From: Aliishimia sp963678085
Lineage (GTDB): Bacteria > Pseudomonadota > Alphaproteobacteria > Rhodobacterales > Rhodobacteraceae
Direction of reading: 5' to 3'
DNA: 64,000 nucleotides
NCBI GenBank assembly: GCA_963678085.1
Contig: OY782680.1
Coordinates: 2,356,001-2,420,000 of the forward strand
The notes beneath the pieces are model-generated. The model was not told the DNA's origin, ran no database searches, and saw nothing but the letters and a program-made list of their open reading frames with translations. This document shows, in pieces, positions 1 to 8,071 of the stretch (position 1 is its first letter; each line of letters begins with the position of its first letter). The translations under genes and the position numbers were made by a program.

Positions 1-375
1 GAGTTTGGAGAGCACATTGCGCGTATGCGCGCCCTTTAGCTGAAACACCGCGCGGGCATCAGAGACATTGGCCACAAGCGCATGCATGTCTTTCAATGCG
101 CCCTTTAGCGCAGTACAGAGCGCGTTTTCTTTGTCAGCCATGCAAAACACCAAAAGCTCATCCGGGGACATCCAGGCAATTCCGCCGCTCAGATCCCCGA
201 CCATAGCTCCGGGGCCAGGGATTTCAAAGCCGGTCGTTTCTGTGACAGCGGCGCAGAACGGAGCCGCGCTCAAATCCCCGCGCAGGGTGATCATACCATG
301 CGGGCCAGTTTCGCATACCTGCACAAGCCCAGTCGATGAGGCCATATTGCCCAAAGCAGAGACACGGTTAGACAT
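1..375 (-). CDS. soxG: sarcosine oxidase gamma subunit SoxG (3' end cut by window)
   Basis: Gamma subunit of cytoplasmic heterotetrameric sarcosine oxidase, which oxidatively demethylates sarcosine to glycine and passes the one-carbon unit to tetrahydrofolate. The 125 codons in view start with ATG at 375, overlapping the last 8 bases of soxA, so it is the last visible gene of the sox operon and translationally coupled to soxA. The protein shows the SoxG/GcvT-like segments GDLSGGIAWMSPDELLVF and VANVSDARAVFQLKG. The C-terminus lies outside the window. Identity is inferred from sequence resemblance plus position behind soxA. Confidence 0.88.
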   Translation of the reverse strand, partial: MSNRVSALGNMASSTGLVQVCETGPHGMITLRGDLSAAPFCAAVTETTGFEIPGPGAMVGDLSGGIAWMSPDELLVFCMADKENALCTALKGALKDMHALVANVSDARAVFQLKGAHTRNVLSKL

Positions 376-3337
376 TTTGCTTGTCCCCTTCTTTATCATA
401 GAACACAGGATCAACGATGCGCGCCCTGGTGATTTTGCCATCCGTTCCAGGGAAATCGAGCACCTCACCCATGCGGTCCGGCCCATTGAGCACAAGGCCC
501 ATAGCAATCCCGCGCCCCACGGTTGGCGAGTAATAGGTCGATGTCACCCGCCCTTGCATATTGCGCTGACCATTGGCGTTTTCCCCCTCGGCCACCGCAT
601 AGGCCCCATCGGGCAACACAGAACGATCCGTGGTTTCAAGCCCAACAAGTTTCCAACGGCTCGGGTCGGTCATATGAGAGCGCTCTTGCGCGCGTTTGCC
701 CAAGAAATCGGTTTTCTTCTTAGAGATCGCCCAATGCAGCCCCAGATCTTGCGGGATCACGGTGCCATCGGTTTCATCCCCAATCATGATAAAGCCCTTT
801 TCGGCCCGCATGATATGCAGACATTCGGTGCCATAAGGCATCACGCTGAATTCTTGCCCGGCCTTAATAAGCGCCTCCCAGAAGGCAAGGCCCATACTGG
901 CGGGAACAGCGATTTCATAGCTCAGCTCGCCAGAGAAAGAAATGCGATAGGCGCGCACCGGAAAGCCGCCGATTTCGCCGTCACGCCATTCCATAAAGCC
1001 AAGCGCCTCTTTGCTGACATCCATGCCGCCCAGCTTTTCCAGAACTTTACGTGCATTTGGTCCAACCACGGCGACCTGCGCATATTGCTCGGTGACATTG
1101 GCGACATAGACTTTCCAATCCCACCATTCAGTTTGCAGCCATTCCTCCATATGGGCGTGAATGCGATCCGCACCGCCCGTGGTGGTGTGGCAGAGCCAAG
1201 TGTTCTCATCAATGCGCGCCACAACGCCATCATCGCTTAGAAAGCCGTTTTCAGAGCACATCAACCCGTAGCGGCATTTACCGATTTTCAGGTTCGACAT
1301 CATGTTCGTATACATCATGTCCAGGAATTTACCCGCATCCGGCCCTTTCACGATGAGCTTGCCAAGCGTGGAAGCGTCCAGCAGCCCCAGGTTTTCCCGC
1401 GTGTTTTTCACCTCGCGCATCACCGCCGCTTCAACGCTCTCGCCCGCGCGCGGATAGGCATAGGGGCGACGCCAATGTCCCACCGGCTCCCAATCGGCGC
1501 CGTTTTGATCATGCCAGTCATGCATTGGTGTACGCCGAATGGGCTGGAACACCTCGCCGCGCGCCTCGCCCGCAATCGCGCCCATGGAGATCGGCGTATA
1601 GGGCGGACGGAAGGTTGTTGTTCCCGTCTGCGGGATCGGCTGCCCCAATGCATCAGAAAGGATCGCAAGGCCGTTGATATTGCTCAACTTTCCTTGATCC
1701 GTCGCCATACCCAAGGTCGTATACCGCTTGGCATGTTCAACGCTCTCCATTCCTTCACGCGCGGCAAGCTGAACGTCCGAGACCTTCACATCATTTTGGA
1801 AATCGAGCCAAGCCTTCATCCGCAGCTTATAGGGCGCGCCTTGCGGCATCATCCAAACCGGGGCAATTGGCGTCTCCTCTGGACGCTTTGAAACCTGCGT
1901 GCCTGAAAGGATTTCTCCAATATCAAACACGCCATCAGCTGCGCCAATGGTGGACACCATCGCCTCACCACTGGCACCTGTGGGCGGTTTATTCGCATCG
2001 GGGCGGAAATGCGCCTGCGCCTCATCCCACAGCAGCTTGCCTCCGCAATGGGACCACAGATGCACTACAGGGGACCAGCCGCCAGACATGGCCACCGCAT
2101 CGCAGCTGAGCTCTTCCAGCGCTTTGCCCTCCCCCGCTTGCATGCAGAGCTGAACGCCGGTCACATAACGACCACCGAGCACTTTGGCGATGCCCATGCC
2201 CTGCTCAACCCGGATGCCACGATCTCGTGCGATCTGAGCCAGCTCGCCCCCGCCCGACAGACGCGCATCGACAATGCACAGCACGCTCAGCCCCGCCTCC
2301 TGCAGCGCAAGCGCGGTCAAATAGGCGCTGTCATTATTGGTCACAACAACCGTGCGATCCCCAACTGAGACGCCAAAATTCACCACATAATCGCGCATGG
2401 CCGAGGCAAGCATGACGCCGGGAATATCATTACCCGCAAAAGAAATCGGACGCTCAATCGCCCCCGTTGCCGTGACAATATGGCCGGCGCGAATACGCCA
2501 CAGCCGATGCCGTGGGCCTGCCATTTCCGGGGCGTGATCCGTGAGCCGCTCATAAGCCAGAGCATAACCATGATCATAAATCCCGGCCCCCATGCAACGG
2601 GTGCGCAGGGTGACATTCTCCATCGCACTTAGCTCAGCAACAAGGCTCGCGACGTAATCAGGCAGCGCCGCACCATCAACGCTGACCCCGGCAATCGGTT
2701 CATCCACAACAGCGCGCCCGCCCCAATCGGCGGCTTGCTCGATCAGCAGAACCTTTTTGCCCGCGCGGCCCGCATCCAGAGCCGCCTTAAGCCCAGCAAT
2801 ACCGCCGCCAATCACCAACAGATCGACGAACGCATAGAAATGCTCATAACTGTCTTGGTCTTTTTGCTCAGCATCCGGCGCACGGCCCAGCCCGGCAGAT
2901 TGGCGGATAAAGGGCTCATAAACATGTTTCCAAAAGGCGCGCGGATACATGAACATCTTGTAATAAAAGCCCGCAGGCAAGAACCGCGCCAGCTTGGCAT
3001 TAATCGCCCCGATATCAAATTGCAGCGAGGGCCAGGTGTTCTGGCTTTGCACGGTGAGCCCATCATAAAGCTCAGTCGTGGTGGCACGCTGATTGGGCTC
3101 AAACCGCCCCGCCGTGCCGTGATTAAACAACGCATTTGGCTCTTCACCGCCGCTGGCCACAATCCCGCGCGGGCGGTGATATTTGAAGGAGCGGCCAATC
3201 ATCATCTCACCATTGGCCAAAAGCGCCGAGGCCAGCGTGTCCCCTTCAAAGCCCTCAAGGGTCTTACCATCAAAGGTAAAGCTTTTTCGAATGCTGCGAT
3301 CAATCAGGCGACCGCCCGAGGCGAGACGTGTGCTCAT
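368..3337 (-). CDS. soxA: sarcosine oxidase alpha subunit SoxA
   Basis: Alpha subunit of heterotetrameric sarcosine oxidase, 989 aa, the usual family length. In order: an N-terminal ferredoxin-like Fer2_4 domain (about residues 15-100, with SFKYHRPRGI), an NAD/FAD-binding Rossmann domain beginning with VIGGGIAGLKAAL near residue 174, and a C-terminal GcvT-like aminomethyltransferase domain (about 610-985) that takes the formaldehyde-level carbon to tetrahydrofolate. ATG at 3337 has a good Shine-Dalgarno (GGAGAGAG). That start region is an exact copy of the one before the upstream LprI-like gene (see the 17-bp repeats). It overlaps soxG by 8 bp. Confidence 0.96.
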   Translation of the reverse strand: MSTRLASGGRLIDRSIRKSFTFDGKTLEGFEGDTLASALLANGEMMIGRSFKYHRPRGIVASGGEEPNALFNHGTAGRFEPNQRATTTELYDGLTVQSQNTWPSLQFDIGAINAKLARFLPAGFYYKMFMYPRAFWKHVYEPFIRQSAGLGRAPDAEQKDQDSYEHFYAFVDLLVIGGGIAGLKAALDAGRAGKKVLLIEQAADWGGRAVVDEPIAGVSVDGAALPDYVASLVAELSAMENVTLRTRCMGAGIYDHGYALAYERLTDHAPEMAGPRHRLWRIRAGHIVTATGAIERPISFAGNDIPGVMLASAMRDYVVNFGVSVGDRTVVVTNNDSAYLTALALQEAGLSVLCIVDARLSGGGELAQIARDRGIRVEQGMGIAKVLGGRYVTGVQLCMQAGEGKALEELSCDAVAMSGGWSPVVHLWSHCGGKLLWDEAQAHFRPDANKPPTGASGEAMVSTIGAADGVFDIGEILSGTQVSKRPEETPIAPVWMMPQGAPYKLRMKAWLDFQNDVKVSDVQLAAREGMESVEHAKRYTTLGMATDQGKLSNINGLAILSDALGQPIPQTGTTTFRPPYTPISMGAIAGEARGEVFQPIRRTPMHDWHDQNGADWEPVGHWRRPYAYPRAGESVEAAVMREVKNTRENLGLLDASTLGKLIVKGPDAGKFLDMMYTNMMSNLKIGKCRYGLMCSENGFLSDDGVVARIDENTWLCHTTTGGADRIHAHMEEWLQTEWWDWKVYVANVTEQYAQVAVVGPNARKVLEKLGGMDVSKEALGFMEWRDGEIGGFPVRAYRISFSGELSYEIAVPASMGLAFWEALIKAGQEFSVMPYGTECLHIMRAEKGFIMIGDETDGTVIPQDLGLHWAISKKKTDFLGKRAQERSHMTDPSRWKLVGLETTDRSVLPDGAYAVAEGENANGQRNMQGRVTSTYYSPTVGRGIAMGLVLNGPDRMGEVLDFPGTDGKITRARIVDPVFYDKEGDKQNV

Positions 3338-3350
3338 GAAAACTCTCTCC
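3334..3350 (-). repeat. 17-bp direct repeat, copy 2 (soxA start junction)
   Basis: On the minus strand reads GGAGAGAGTTTTCATGA: Shine-Dalgarno, spacer, soxA ATG, and an overlapping TGA. It is identical to positions 3953-3969. No homology continues on either side, so the two copies frame the LprI-like gene precisely. This looks like a duplication scar at a coupled stop/start junction. Confidence 0.9.
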
Positions 3351-3419
3351 GACGTGAACCAGTGCCATTGGCAAGAAGTTTGAGGGATGGGTGATTAGGC
3401 ATGATTATTCGATCCCTGC

Positions 3420-3956
3420 CTAGCGTGAAAGAAGGAGTAAATAGCGTTGCGCATATTGGGCAGCGAGACACTCACCTTGGGCATATTGCTCACCCGTGCC
3501 GCCGCCACCGGCATATGCGTGCGATAGGCAGTCAACTTCGATATACTCTACCCAGTCTGTTTGGGACTTTTGAAAGATTTCAGAGCGATATCGTTTCTCC
3601 CCGCCCTCGTCCAACTCATCAAACCACTCTGTCAGGCGTTCTGTTTCCTGCTTGACCAGTGTGGCCCAAACAAGGCGCTCCGCTTCAATGCAAACCCCAG
3701 CCTCATAATGGAAAATACCCCCGGATGTGGGGCGGTAGTGATCATGGCAGAGGCGCTCGGTAAGTCGAAAACAAGCCGGCAATGCGGCTGCTACCTTTTG
3801 GATTTGCCTACTATAGCCCTTTGCAGTCTCCACACAGGCCTTAACCTCTTGTACCAATTCTGGCGTCGGCTCGAAATAGGGCACGATCTCATCTGGCAAG
3901 GCCGAATGGGGCGCTAAGGTCAAGGCCGCAGCGAAAAGGCTGGCGCGGGCTTTCAT
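3420..3956 (-). CDS. LprI-like (DUF1311) exported protein inside the sox operon
   Basis: 178 aa, starting at ATG 3956 in an ATGA overlap with the soxD stop. The first 20 or so residues (MKARASLFAAALTLAPHSALP) form a Sec signal peptide, so the product is probably periplasmic. The C-terminal part matches the LprI/DUF1311 pattern: SQ, four residues on W, then VDC, a GGT motif, a second Cys and a terminal Arg. Founding members inhibit lysozyme; whether this one does is not shown. Nothing links it to sarcosine oxidation except position. It sits between two exact 17-bp repeats, and 82 bp of non-coding sequence separates its stop from soxA, which suggests a later insertion. Confidence 0.75.
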   Translation of the reverse strand: MKARASLFAAALTLAPHSALPDEIVPYFEPTPELVQEVKACVETAKGYSRQIQKVAAALPACFRLTERLCHDHYRPTSGGIFHYEAGVCIEAERLVWATLVKQETERLTEWFDELDEGGEKRYRSEIFQKSQTDWVEYIEVDCLSHAYAGGGGTGEQYAQGECLAAQYAQRYLLLLSR

Positions 3957-3969
3957 GAAAACTCTCTCC
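3953..3969 (-). repeat. 17-bp direct repeat, copy 1 (soxD end / LprI-like start)
   Basis: Same GGAGAGAGTTTTCATGA as 3334-3350. Here it encodes the last residues of SoxD (WREFS then TGA) while also providing the Shine-Dalgarno and ATG of the LprI-like gene. Because it is in frame with SoxD it is likely the ancestral copy, once joining soxD directly to soxA. Confidence 0.9.
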
Positions 3970-4282
3970 AGCTCCAACCGGGATATTTGGCGGTTATGGC
4001 GTCTTTGATCTCTTGCGGGGGCTCGGTGGTTTGGGCCGAATAAGTGCCGAACACCTCAAGCGTTGTGGTGCAGCGCGCCGCGTGGAACCATTTTCCACAG
4101 CCATAAGCATGACGCCAGCGCTCGAAATGCACGCCTTTGGGGTTTTCGCGCATAAAGAGATAGCCTTCGAATTCCTCGTCCGAAGAACCAACGGCATAGC
4201 GTTTCAAATGCGCCTCTCCCCCCGGAGAAAGCTCGGTCTCATCGGCCTGAACGCCGCAATAGGGACATTTAAGGGTTAGCAT
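3953..4282 (-). CDS. soxD: sarcosine oxidase delta subunit SoxD
   Basis: Small zinc-binding delta subunit of sarcosine oxidase, 109 aa. The N-terminus carries the CPYCG knuckle (residues 6-10), and YGCGKWFHAARC supplies the further cysteines and histidine expected for the structural zinc site. ATG at 4282 lies inside the end of the preceding membrane-protein gene (7-bp overlap). Its TGA overlaps the ATG of the LprI-like gene, so this part of the operon reads as a chain of coupled genes. Confidence 0.95.
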   Translation of the reverse strand: MLTLKCPYCGVQADETELSPGGEAHLKRYAVGSSDEEFEGYLFMRENPKGVHFERWRHAYGCGKWFHAARCTTTLEVFGTYSAQTTEPPQEIKDAITAKYPGWSWREFS

Positions 4283-4584
4283 GTGGTCCAGCCTTTCCCG
4301 TTAAACCAGCAGTGAAAAAGATCGCCATAGCCCCATTGGAGCGTACCAACGACCGAAAGAGCGATTTCCGCAACCCGCGCTTCGATCCGATCAAAGCGGC
4401 GCAGGCTTTGCGCGCGCACCAAGGTGATGAGCGTCAGCGTCGCAAGCACCGCCATGGAGCCCCAGCGCTGGAATTGCGAGGGCGCGCCTTCGTAAAGGAG
4501 ATAGATGGAGACGGCCGACCACAGGATCACGCACCCAATGGTCATCGCGAAATTGCGCACAGAAAGGAGAGTCTGCAGGATCAA
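4276..4584 (-). CDS. small inner-membrane protein between soxB and soxD
   Basis: 102 aa, not assigned to a named family. Two hydrophobic stretches, about residues 14-31 and 42-58, predict two membrane helices, followed by a basic segment and a Trp/Cys-rich tail. The start appears to be TTG at 4584, overlapping the soxB TGA as TTGA, with a GGGGGTGG Shine-Dalgarno upstream; ATG at codon 14 is an alternative. It overlaps soxD by 7 bp. Location in the sox operon suggests co-expression with sarcosine oxidase, but no function can be read from the sequence. Confidence 0.7.
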   Translation of the reverse strand: MILQTLLSVRNFAMTIGCVILWSAVSIYLLYEGAPSQFQRWGSMAVLATLTLITLVRAQSLRRFDRIEARVAEIALSVVGTLQWGYGDLFHCWFNGKGWTTC

Positions 4585-5825
4585 TGCGCCACCCCCGCAG
4601 CCACGCTTTCATCAATGAACTTGCCCTCACGGAAGCGGAACATGGAGAACTCGTCGGTCAGGGGGCTTGAGCCCTTTGCCATCAGCTCGGCCATGGCCCA
4701 GCCGGAGCCGGGGATTGATTTGAACCCGCCCGTGCCCCAGCCGCAATTGATGAAGACGCCCTCGACCGGAGTTTTGGACAGGATGGGGGAGCGATCGCCG
4801 GTCATATCCACGATCCCGCCCCATTGGCGCAACATCTTAAGACGTGAGACCATGGGGAAGGTTTCGATCAGCGCACGCACGGTCTCTTCGATATGGTGGA
4901 ACGATCCACGCTGGGTGTAATTGTTAAAGCCATCCGCGCCGCCACCAATCACCATCTCGCCCTTATCCGATTGGCTCATATAGCCATGCACCGTGTTGGC
5001 CATCACCACCACATCCATGCAAGGCTTGATCGGCTCGGAGACCAGCGCTTGTAGGGCAACGCTTTCAATGGGCAGGCGGAAACCGGCCATATCGGCCAAG
5101 GAGCCGGAATGCCCCGCAACAACAACCCCCAGCTTGTCACAGTCGATAGCGCCGCGATTGGTATTCACACCGACAACTTTGTCACCCTCACGCCGCACGC
5201 CGGTGACTTCGCATTTTTGGATCACATGCATGCCCATGGCCGAGCAGGCCCGCGCATAGCCCCAAGCCACTGCATCATGACGCGCCGTGCCACCGCGCGG
5301 CTGCCAAAGCCCGCCAAGCACCGGATAGCGCGGCCCCGCAAGATTGATGATCGGCACCAGCTCTTTGACGCGCGCGGGGCTAATAAATTCTGTCTCCACC
5401 CCTTGCAGCGCATTGGCATGGGCGGTGCGTTGATAGCCGCGCACCTCATGATGGGTTTGCGCGAGCATGATCACACCGCGTGGGCTGAACATCACATTAT
5501 AGTTCAGATCCTGGCTCATCGTCTCGTACAGCGAGCGGGCCTTTTCATAGATCGCCGCCGAAGGGTCTTGCAGATAGTTCGAGCGGATAATCGTGGTATT
5601 GCGCCCGGTATTGCCGCCGCCCAACCAGCCTTTTTCTAAGATCGCCACATTGGTGATGCCGAAATTCTTGCCCAAATAATAGGCAGTGGCCAGACCATGC
5701 CCCCCTGCCCCAACGATAATCACATCATATTTCGACTTTGGCTCTGGCGAGGCCCAGGCCTTGGTCCAGCCGGAATGCTGGCGAAAGGCTTCACGGGCAA
5801 CAGCAAAAGCAGAGTAACGTTTCAT
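4581..5825 (-). CDS. soxB: sarcosine oxidase beta subunit SoxB
   Basis: Flavoprotein beta subunit of heterotetrameric sarcosine oxidase, 414 aa, the normal length. The dinucleotide-binding motif VIIVGAGGHGLATAYYLG lies at about residues 35-52, and LGGGNTGRNTTIIRSNY, typical of SoxB, follows near 68-85. In characterised enzymes this subunit holds FAD plus a covalently bound FMN and is where the amine is oxidised. It is the first gene of the minus-strand sox operon. 167 bp separate it from the divergent ccmI, where the promoter should lie. Confidence 0.96.
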   Translation of the reverse strand: MKRYSAFAVAREAFRQHSGWTKAWASPEPKSKYDVIIVGAGGHGLATAYYLGKNFGITNVAILEKGWLGGGNTGRNTTIIRSNYLQDPSAAIYEKARSLYETMSQDLNYNVMFSPRGVIMLAQTHHEVRGYQRTAHANALQGVETEFISPARVKELVPIINLAGPRYPVLGGLWQPRGGTARHDAVAWGYARACSAMGMHVIQKCEVTGVRREGDKVVGVNTNRGAIDCDKLGVVVAGHSGSLADMAGFRLPIESVALQALVSEPIKPCMDVVVMANTVHGYMSQSDKGEMVIGGGADGFNNYTQRGSFHHIEETVRALIETFPMVSRLKMLRQWGGIVDMTGDRSPILSKTPVEGVFINCGWGTGGFKSIPGSGWAMAELMAKGSSPLTDEFSMFRFREGKFIDESVAAGVAH

Positions 5826-5897
5826 GGGCGAATCCTGATCTCACGGTGTCGTTGCTTATTGGCGCAGATTAACGATTTAGCACGGCGTGGCTGCGCC

Positions 5898-5909
5898 GCA
5901 ATATATTGC
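5898..5909. promoter_or_regulatory. perfect palindrome in the soxB-ccmI divergent region
   Basis: GCAATATATTGC, a perfect 12-bp inverted repeat about 75 bp upstream of the soxB start and 85 bp upstream of ccmI, followed by a further AGTTGCGAC half-site-like stretch. The position fits an operator for the sox operon, but no regulator gene is adjacent and the assignment is a guess. Confidence 0.3.
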
Positions 5910-5992
5910 AGTTGCGACATCAGCCTGTGGCGTGTTCGCGCGAATGCGGTTTTGCTCTTTTCCACGGTAGCCGGGCGTATTAAGTCCGGGCC

Positions 5993-7219
5993 ATGATGTT
6001 TTGGATTATTTGCCTCGCCCTCACCTGTCTTGCCATCGCGCTGTTTGGTTTTGCGCTCATGCGCGCCGCGCCCAATGAGGCTGGCTCCGGCTATGATTTG
6101 CAGGTCTATAAGGACCAGCTGGCCGAAGTGGATCGCGATTTAGAGCGCGGCGTGATCCAAGCAGATGATGCCGAGCGTGTGCGCACCGAAATCGCGCGCC
6201 GGATTATCTCAGCAGATGCGGCGCGCACAGAGATTGCAGTCGAGGCAAAAGGGACGCCCGTTCTTGTCCTTGTTGCCATTGGCGCGGTCGTTTTGGCGGG
6301 AAGCTTTGGCATCTACACCCAATTCGGCGCGCCCGGTTATGGAGACCTACCGCTAAGTGCGCGGATTGAAATCGCACAAACCCTGCGCGCAACGCGCCCG
6401 GCGCAAGAGATTGCAGAGGCGGCGATTGATCCCAATGACCTGCCCCCCGTCGCGCCCCCTTCAGCGGAATATATAAGACTCATCGACGGATTGCGCAAAA
6501 AGGTTGCGCAAAATCAAGATGATCCGCAGGGGCAACTCTACCTTGCAATCGTGGAGCGCGAATTGGGGCATTATTCTGCCTCCCATCAAGCCTATGCAAA
6601 ATATATCGAGATCCTCGGGGAAAAGGCAGGCGCTGAGGAATACATGAATTATGCCGAAAGCCTGATGCTGGCCGCAGGCGGCTATGTCTCACCTCAGGCA
6701 GAAGCGGCGCTTAAAAAAGTGTTCGAACTTGATCCCCGCAACGGCGCGGCGCGTTACTACTGGGGCTTGATGCTGTATCAAACCGGACGGCCCGATCAGT
6801 CCTTTCATATCTGGGATGCGCTGCTGCGCGAAGGCCCGGCTGAAGCCCCGTGGATCCCCCCCATTGATGCCCAAATCGAAGAGGCCGCCTATCTTGCCGG
6901 GGTCAACTACGTAAAGCCAACGCCGGGTAGCGCGCGCCCAAGGGGCCCAAGCGGAGAAGACGTTGCCGCAGCTGCCGAAATGTCCCCGCAAGACCGTATG
7001 CAGATGATCGAGGGCATGGTGACAAACCTGTCCGAACGCCTAGCAAATGAAGGTGGCAGCGTCGACGAATGGGCCCAGCTGATCACTGCTTTAGGCGTTC
7101 TGAGCCGCTGGGAAGATGCGCGCCGGGTCTATACTGAGGCGGTGCAGGTCTTTGCTGATGACCCGTCTGCGCTGGATCATATCAACCACGCGGGCCAGCA
7201 AGCTGGAATAGCCGAGTGA
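5993..7219 (+). CDS. ccmI: cytochrome c-type biogenesis protein CcmI
   Basis: Apocytochrome c chaperone of cytochrome c maturation, 408 aa. An N-terminal membrane helix (about residues 2-22), a short cytoplasmic loop with a coiled-coil-like charged stretch (YKDQLAEVDRDLERGVI), and a second helix (about 83-103) are followed by a periplasmic TPR-like domain (about 150-400). That is the two-helix layout of Rhodobacter CcmI. ATG at 5993 is followed at once by a second ATG. The stop overlaps the GTG start of ruvX. Confidence 0.92.
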   Translation: MMFWIICLALTCLAIALFGFALMRAAPNEAGSGYDLQVYKDQLAEVDRDLERGVIQADDAERVRTEIARRIISADAARTEIAVEAKGTPVLVLVAIGAVVLAGSFGIYTQFGAPGYGDLPLSARIEIAQTLRATRPAQEIAEAAIDPNDLPPVAPPSAEYIRLIDGLRKKVAQNQDDPQGQLYLAIVERELGHYSASHQAYAKYIEILGEKAGAEEYMNYAESLMLAAGGYVSPQAEAALKKVFELDPRNGAARYYWGLMLYQTGRPDQSFHIWDALLREGPAEAPWIPPIDAQIEEAAYLAGVNYVKPTPGSARPRGPSGEDVAAAAEMSPQDRMQMIEGMVTNLSERLANEGGSVDEWAQLITALGVLSRWEDARRVYTEAVQVFADDPSALDHINHAGQQAGIAE

Positions 7220-7689
7220 TTTATGACGAGATCACAGAATTCTGTGCCGCGCTCCCAGCCCACCGCGCGCTTGCCGGGCTGGATCTTGGCACAAAGACGA
7301 TAGGCGTTGCAGTCTCCGATCAAATGCGCAGCGTCGCCACGCCGCTCGAGACGATCAAGCGCAAGAAATTCACCATAGATGCCAAAGCCTTAGAGCAAAT
7401 CCTTGAGAAGCGGCAGATATGCGGTATCGTTTTGGGCCTGCCCCGCAATATGGATGGCAGCGAAGGGCCGCGCTGCCAAGCCACCCGCGCTTTTGCCCGA
7501 AATTTTCAGGGGCTTTACGAAATCCCAATCACTTTCTGGGATGAAAGGCTCTCGACAGTGGCGGCAGAAAAAGCACTGCTTGAGGCGGATACGACCCGAA
7601 AACGCCGCTCTGAGGTGATCGACCATGTGGCAGCCGGGTATATTCTGCAAGGCGTATTAGATCGACTTGCCGCCCTAGACCGGGCTTGA
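7216..7689 (+). CDS. ruvX: RuvX/YqgF-family Holliday junction resolvase-like nuclease
   Basis: 157 aa member of the YqgF/RuvX RNase-H-fold family, implicated in resolving recombination intermediates and in 16S rRNA 5'-end processing. LAGLDLGTKTIGVAVSD carries the first acidic residue, GIVLGLPRNMDGSEG the family loop, and WDERLSTVAAEKALLEA plus EVIDHVAAGYILQ the remaining catalytic acids. It starts with GTG at 7216 in a GTGA overlap with ccmI, so translation is probably coupled. Confidence 0.93.
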   Translation: MIYDEITEFCAALPAHRALAGLDLGTKTIGVAVSDQMRSVATPLETIKRKKFTIDAKALEQILEKRQICGIVLGLPRNMDGSEGPRCQATRAFARNFQGLYEIPITFWDERLSTVAAEKALLEADTTRKRRSEVIDHVAAGYILQGVLDRLAALDRA

Positions 7690-7701
7690 ACGGAGCGCGC
7701 G

Positions 7702-7956
7702 ATGACAGCAGATAATGATGCGGCCAATAGCAATGACCTCTGGCACAGGGATGAGATCGAAAGCCCGTGCATCAAAACCTGCGTGGTGCACCCCGAAACC
7801 CGGCTGTGTGTCGGATGCGCGCGCTCAATCGACGAAATCGCCACCTGGTCCCGCATGAGCCCCGAGGCAAGGCGCGCGATCATAGCCCAGCTACCAACCC
7901 GAACCCCCAGCCCCAAAACCCGCCGCGGCGGCAGAACAGCACGCCTAAAACGCTGA
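7702..7956 (+). CDS. DUF1289 small Cys-rich protein
   Basis: 84 aa with the DUF1289 core ESPCIKTCVVHPETRLCVGC, four cysteines that look like a metal or Fe-S site, followed by the family's WSRMSPEARRAI segment. Function is unknown. It lies 12 bp behind ruvX and is probably the third gene of ccmI-ruvX-DUF1289. The basic C-terminal tail (TPKTRRGGRTARLKR-like) is not conserved in the family as I know it. Confidence 0.88.
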   Translation: MTADNDAANSNDLWHRDEIESPCIKTCVVHPETRLCVGCARSIDEIATWSRMSPEARRAIIAQLPTRTPSPKTRRGGRTARLKR

Positions 7957-8071
7957 TTGGGGCACATAGCTCCACCTCGGGCAAAAGACGTCACATCCTA
8001 TTTCGAAGCCACGCAACATAGAATTTGCAAATTTTCTGCAAATACTTTGCTCGTAGCTTTGCAAATTTGCA

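Noticed and set aside
68..1240. 390-aa plus-strand open frame
   Set aside because: Lies opposite soxA/soxG, which have full family matches; the translation has no recognisable domain and reflects high-GC codon structure.
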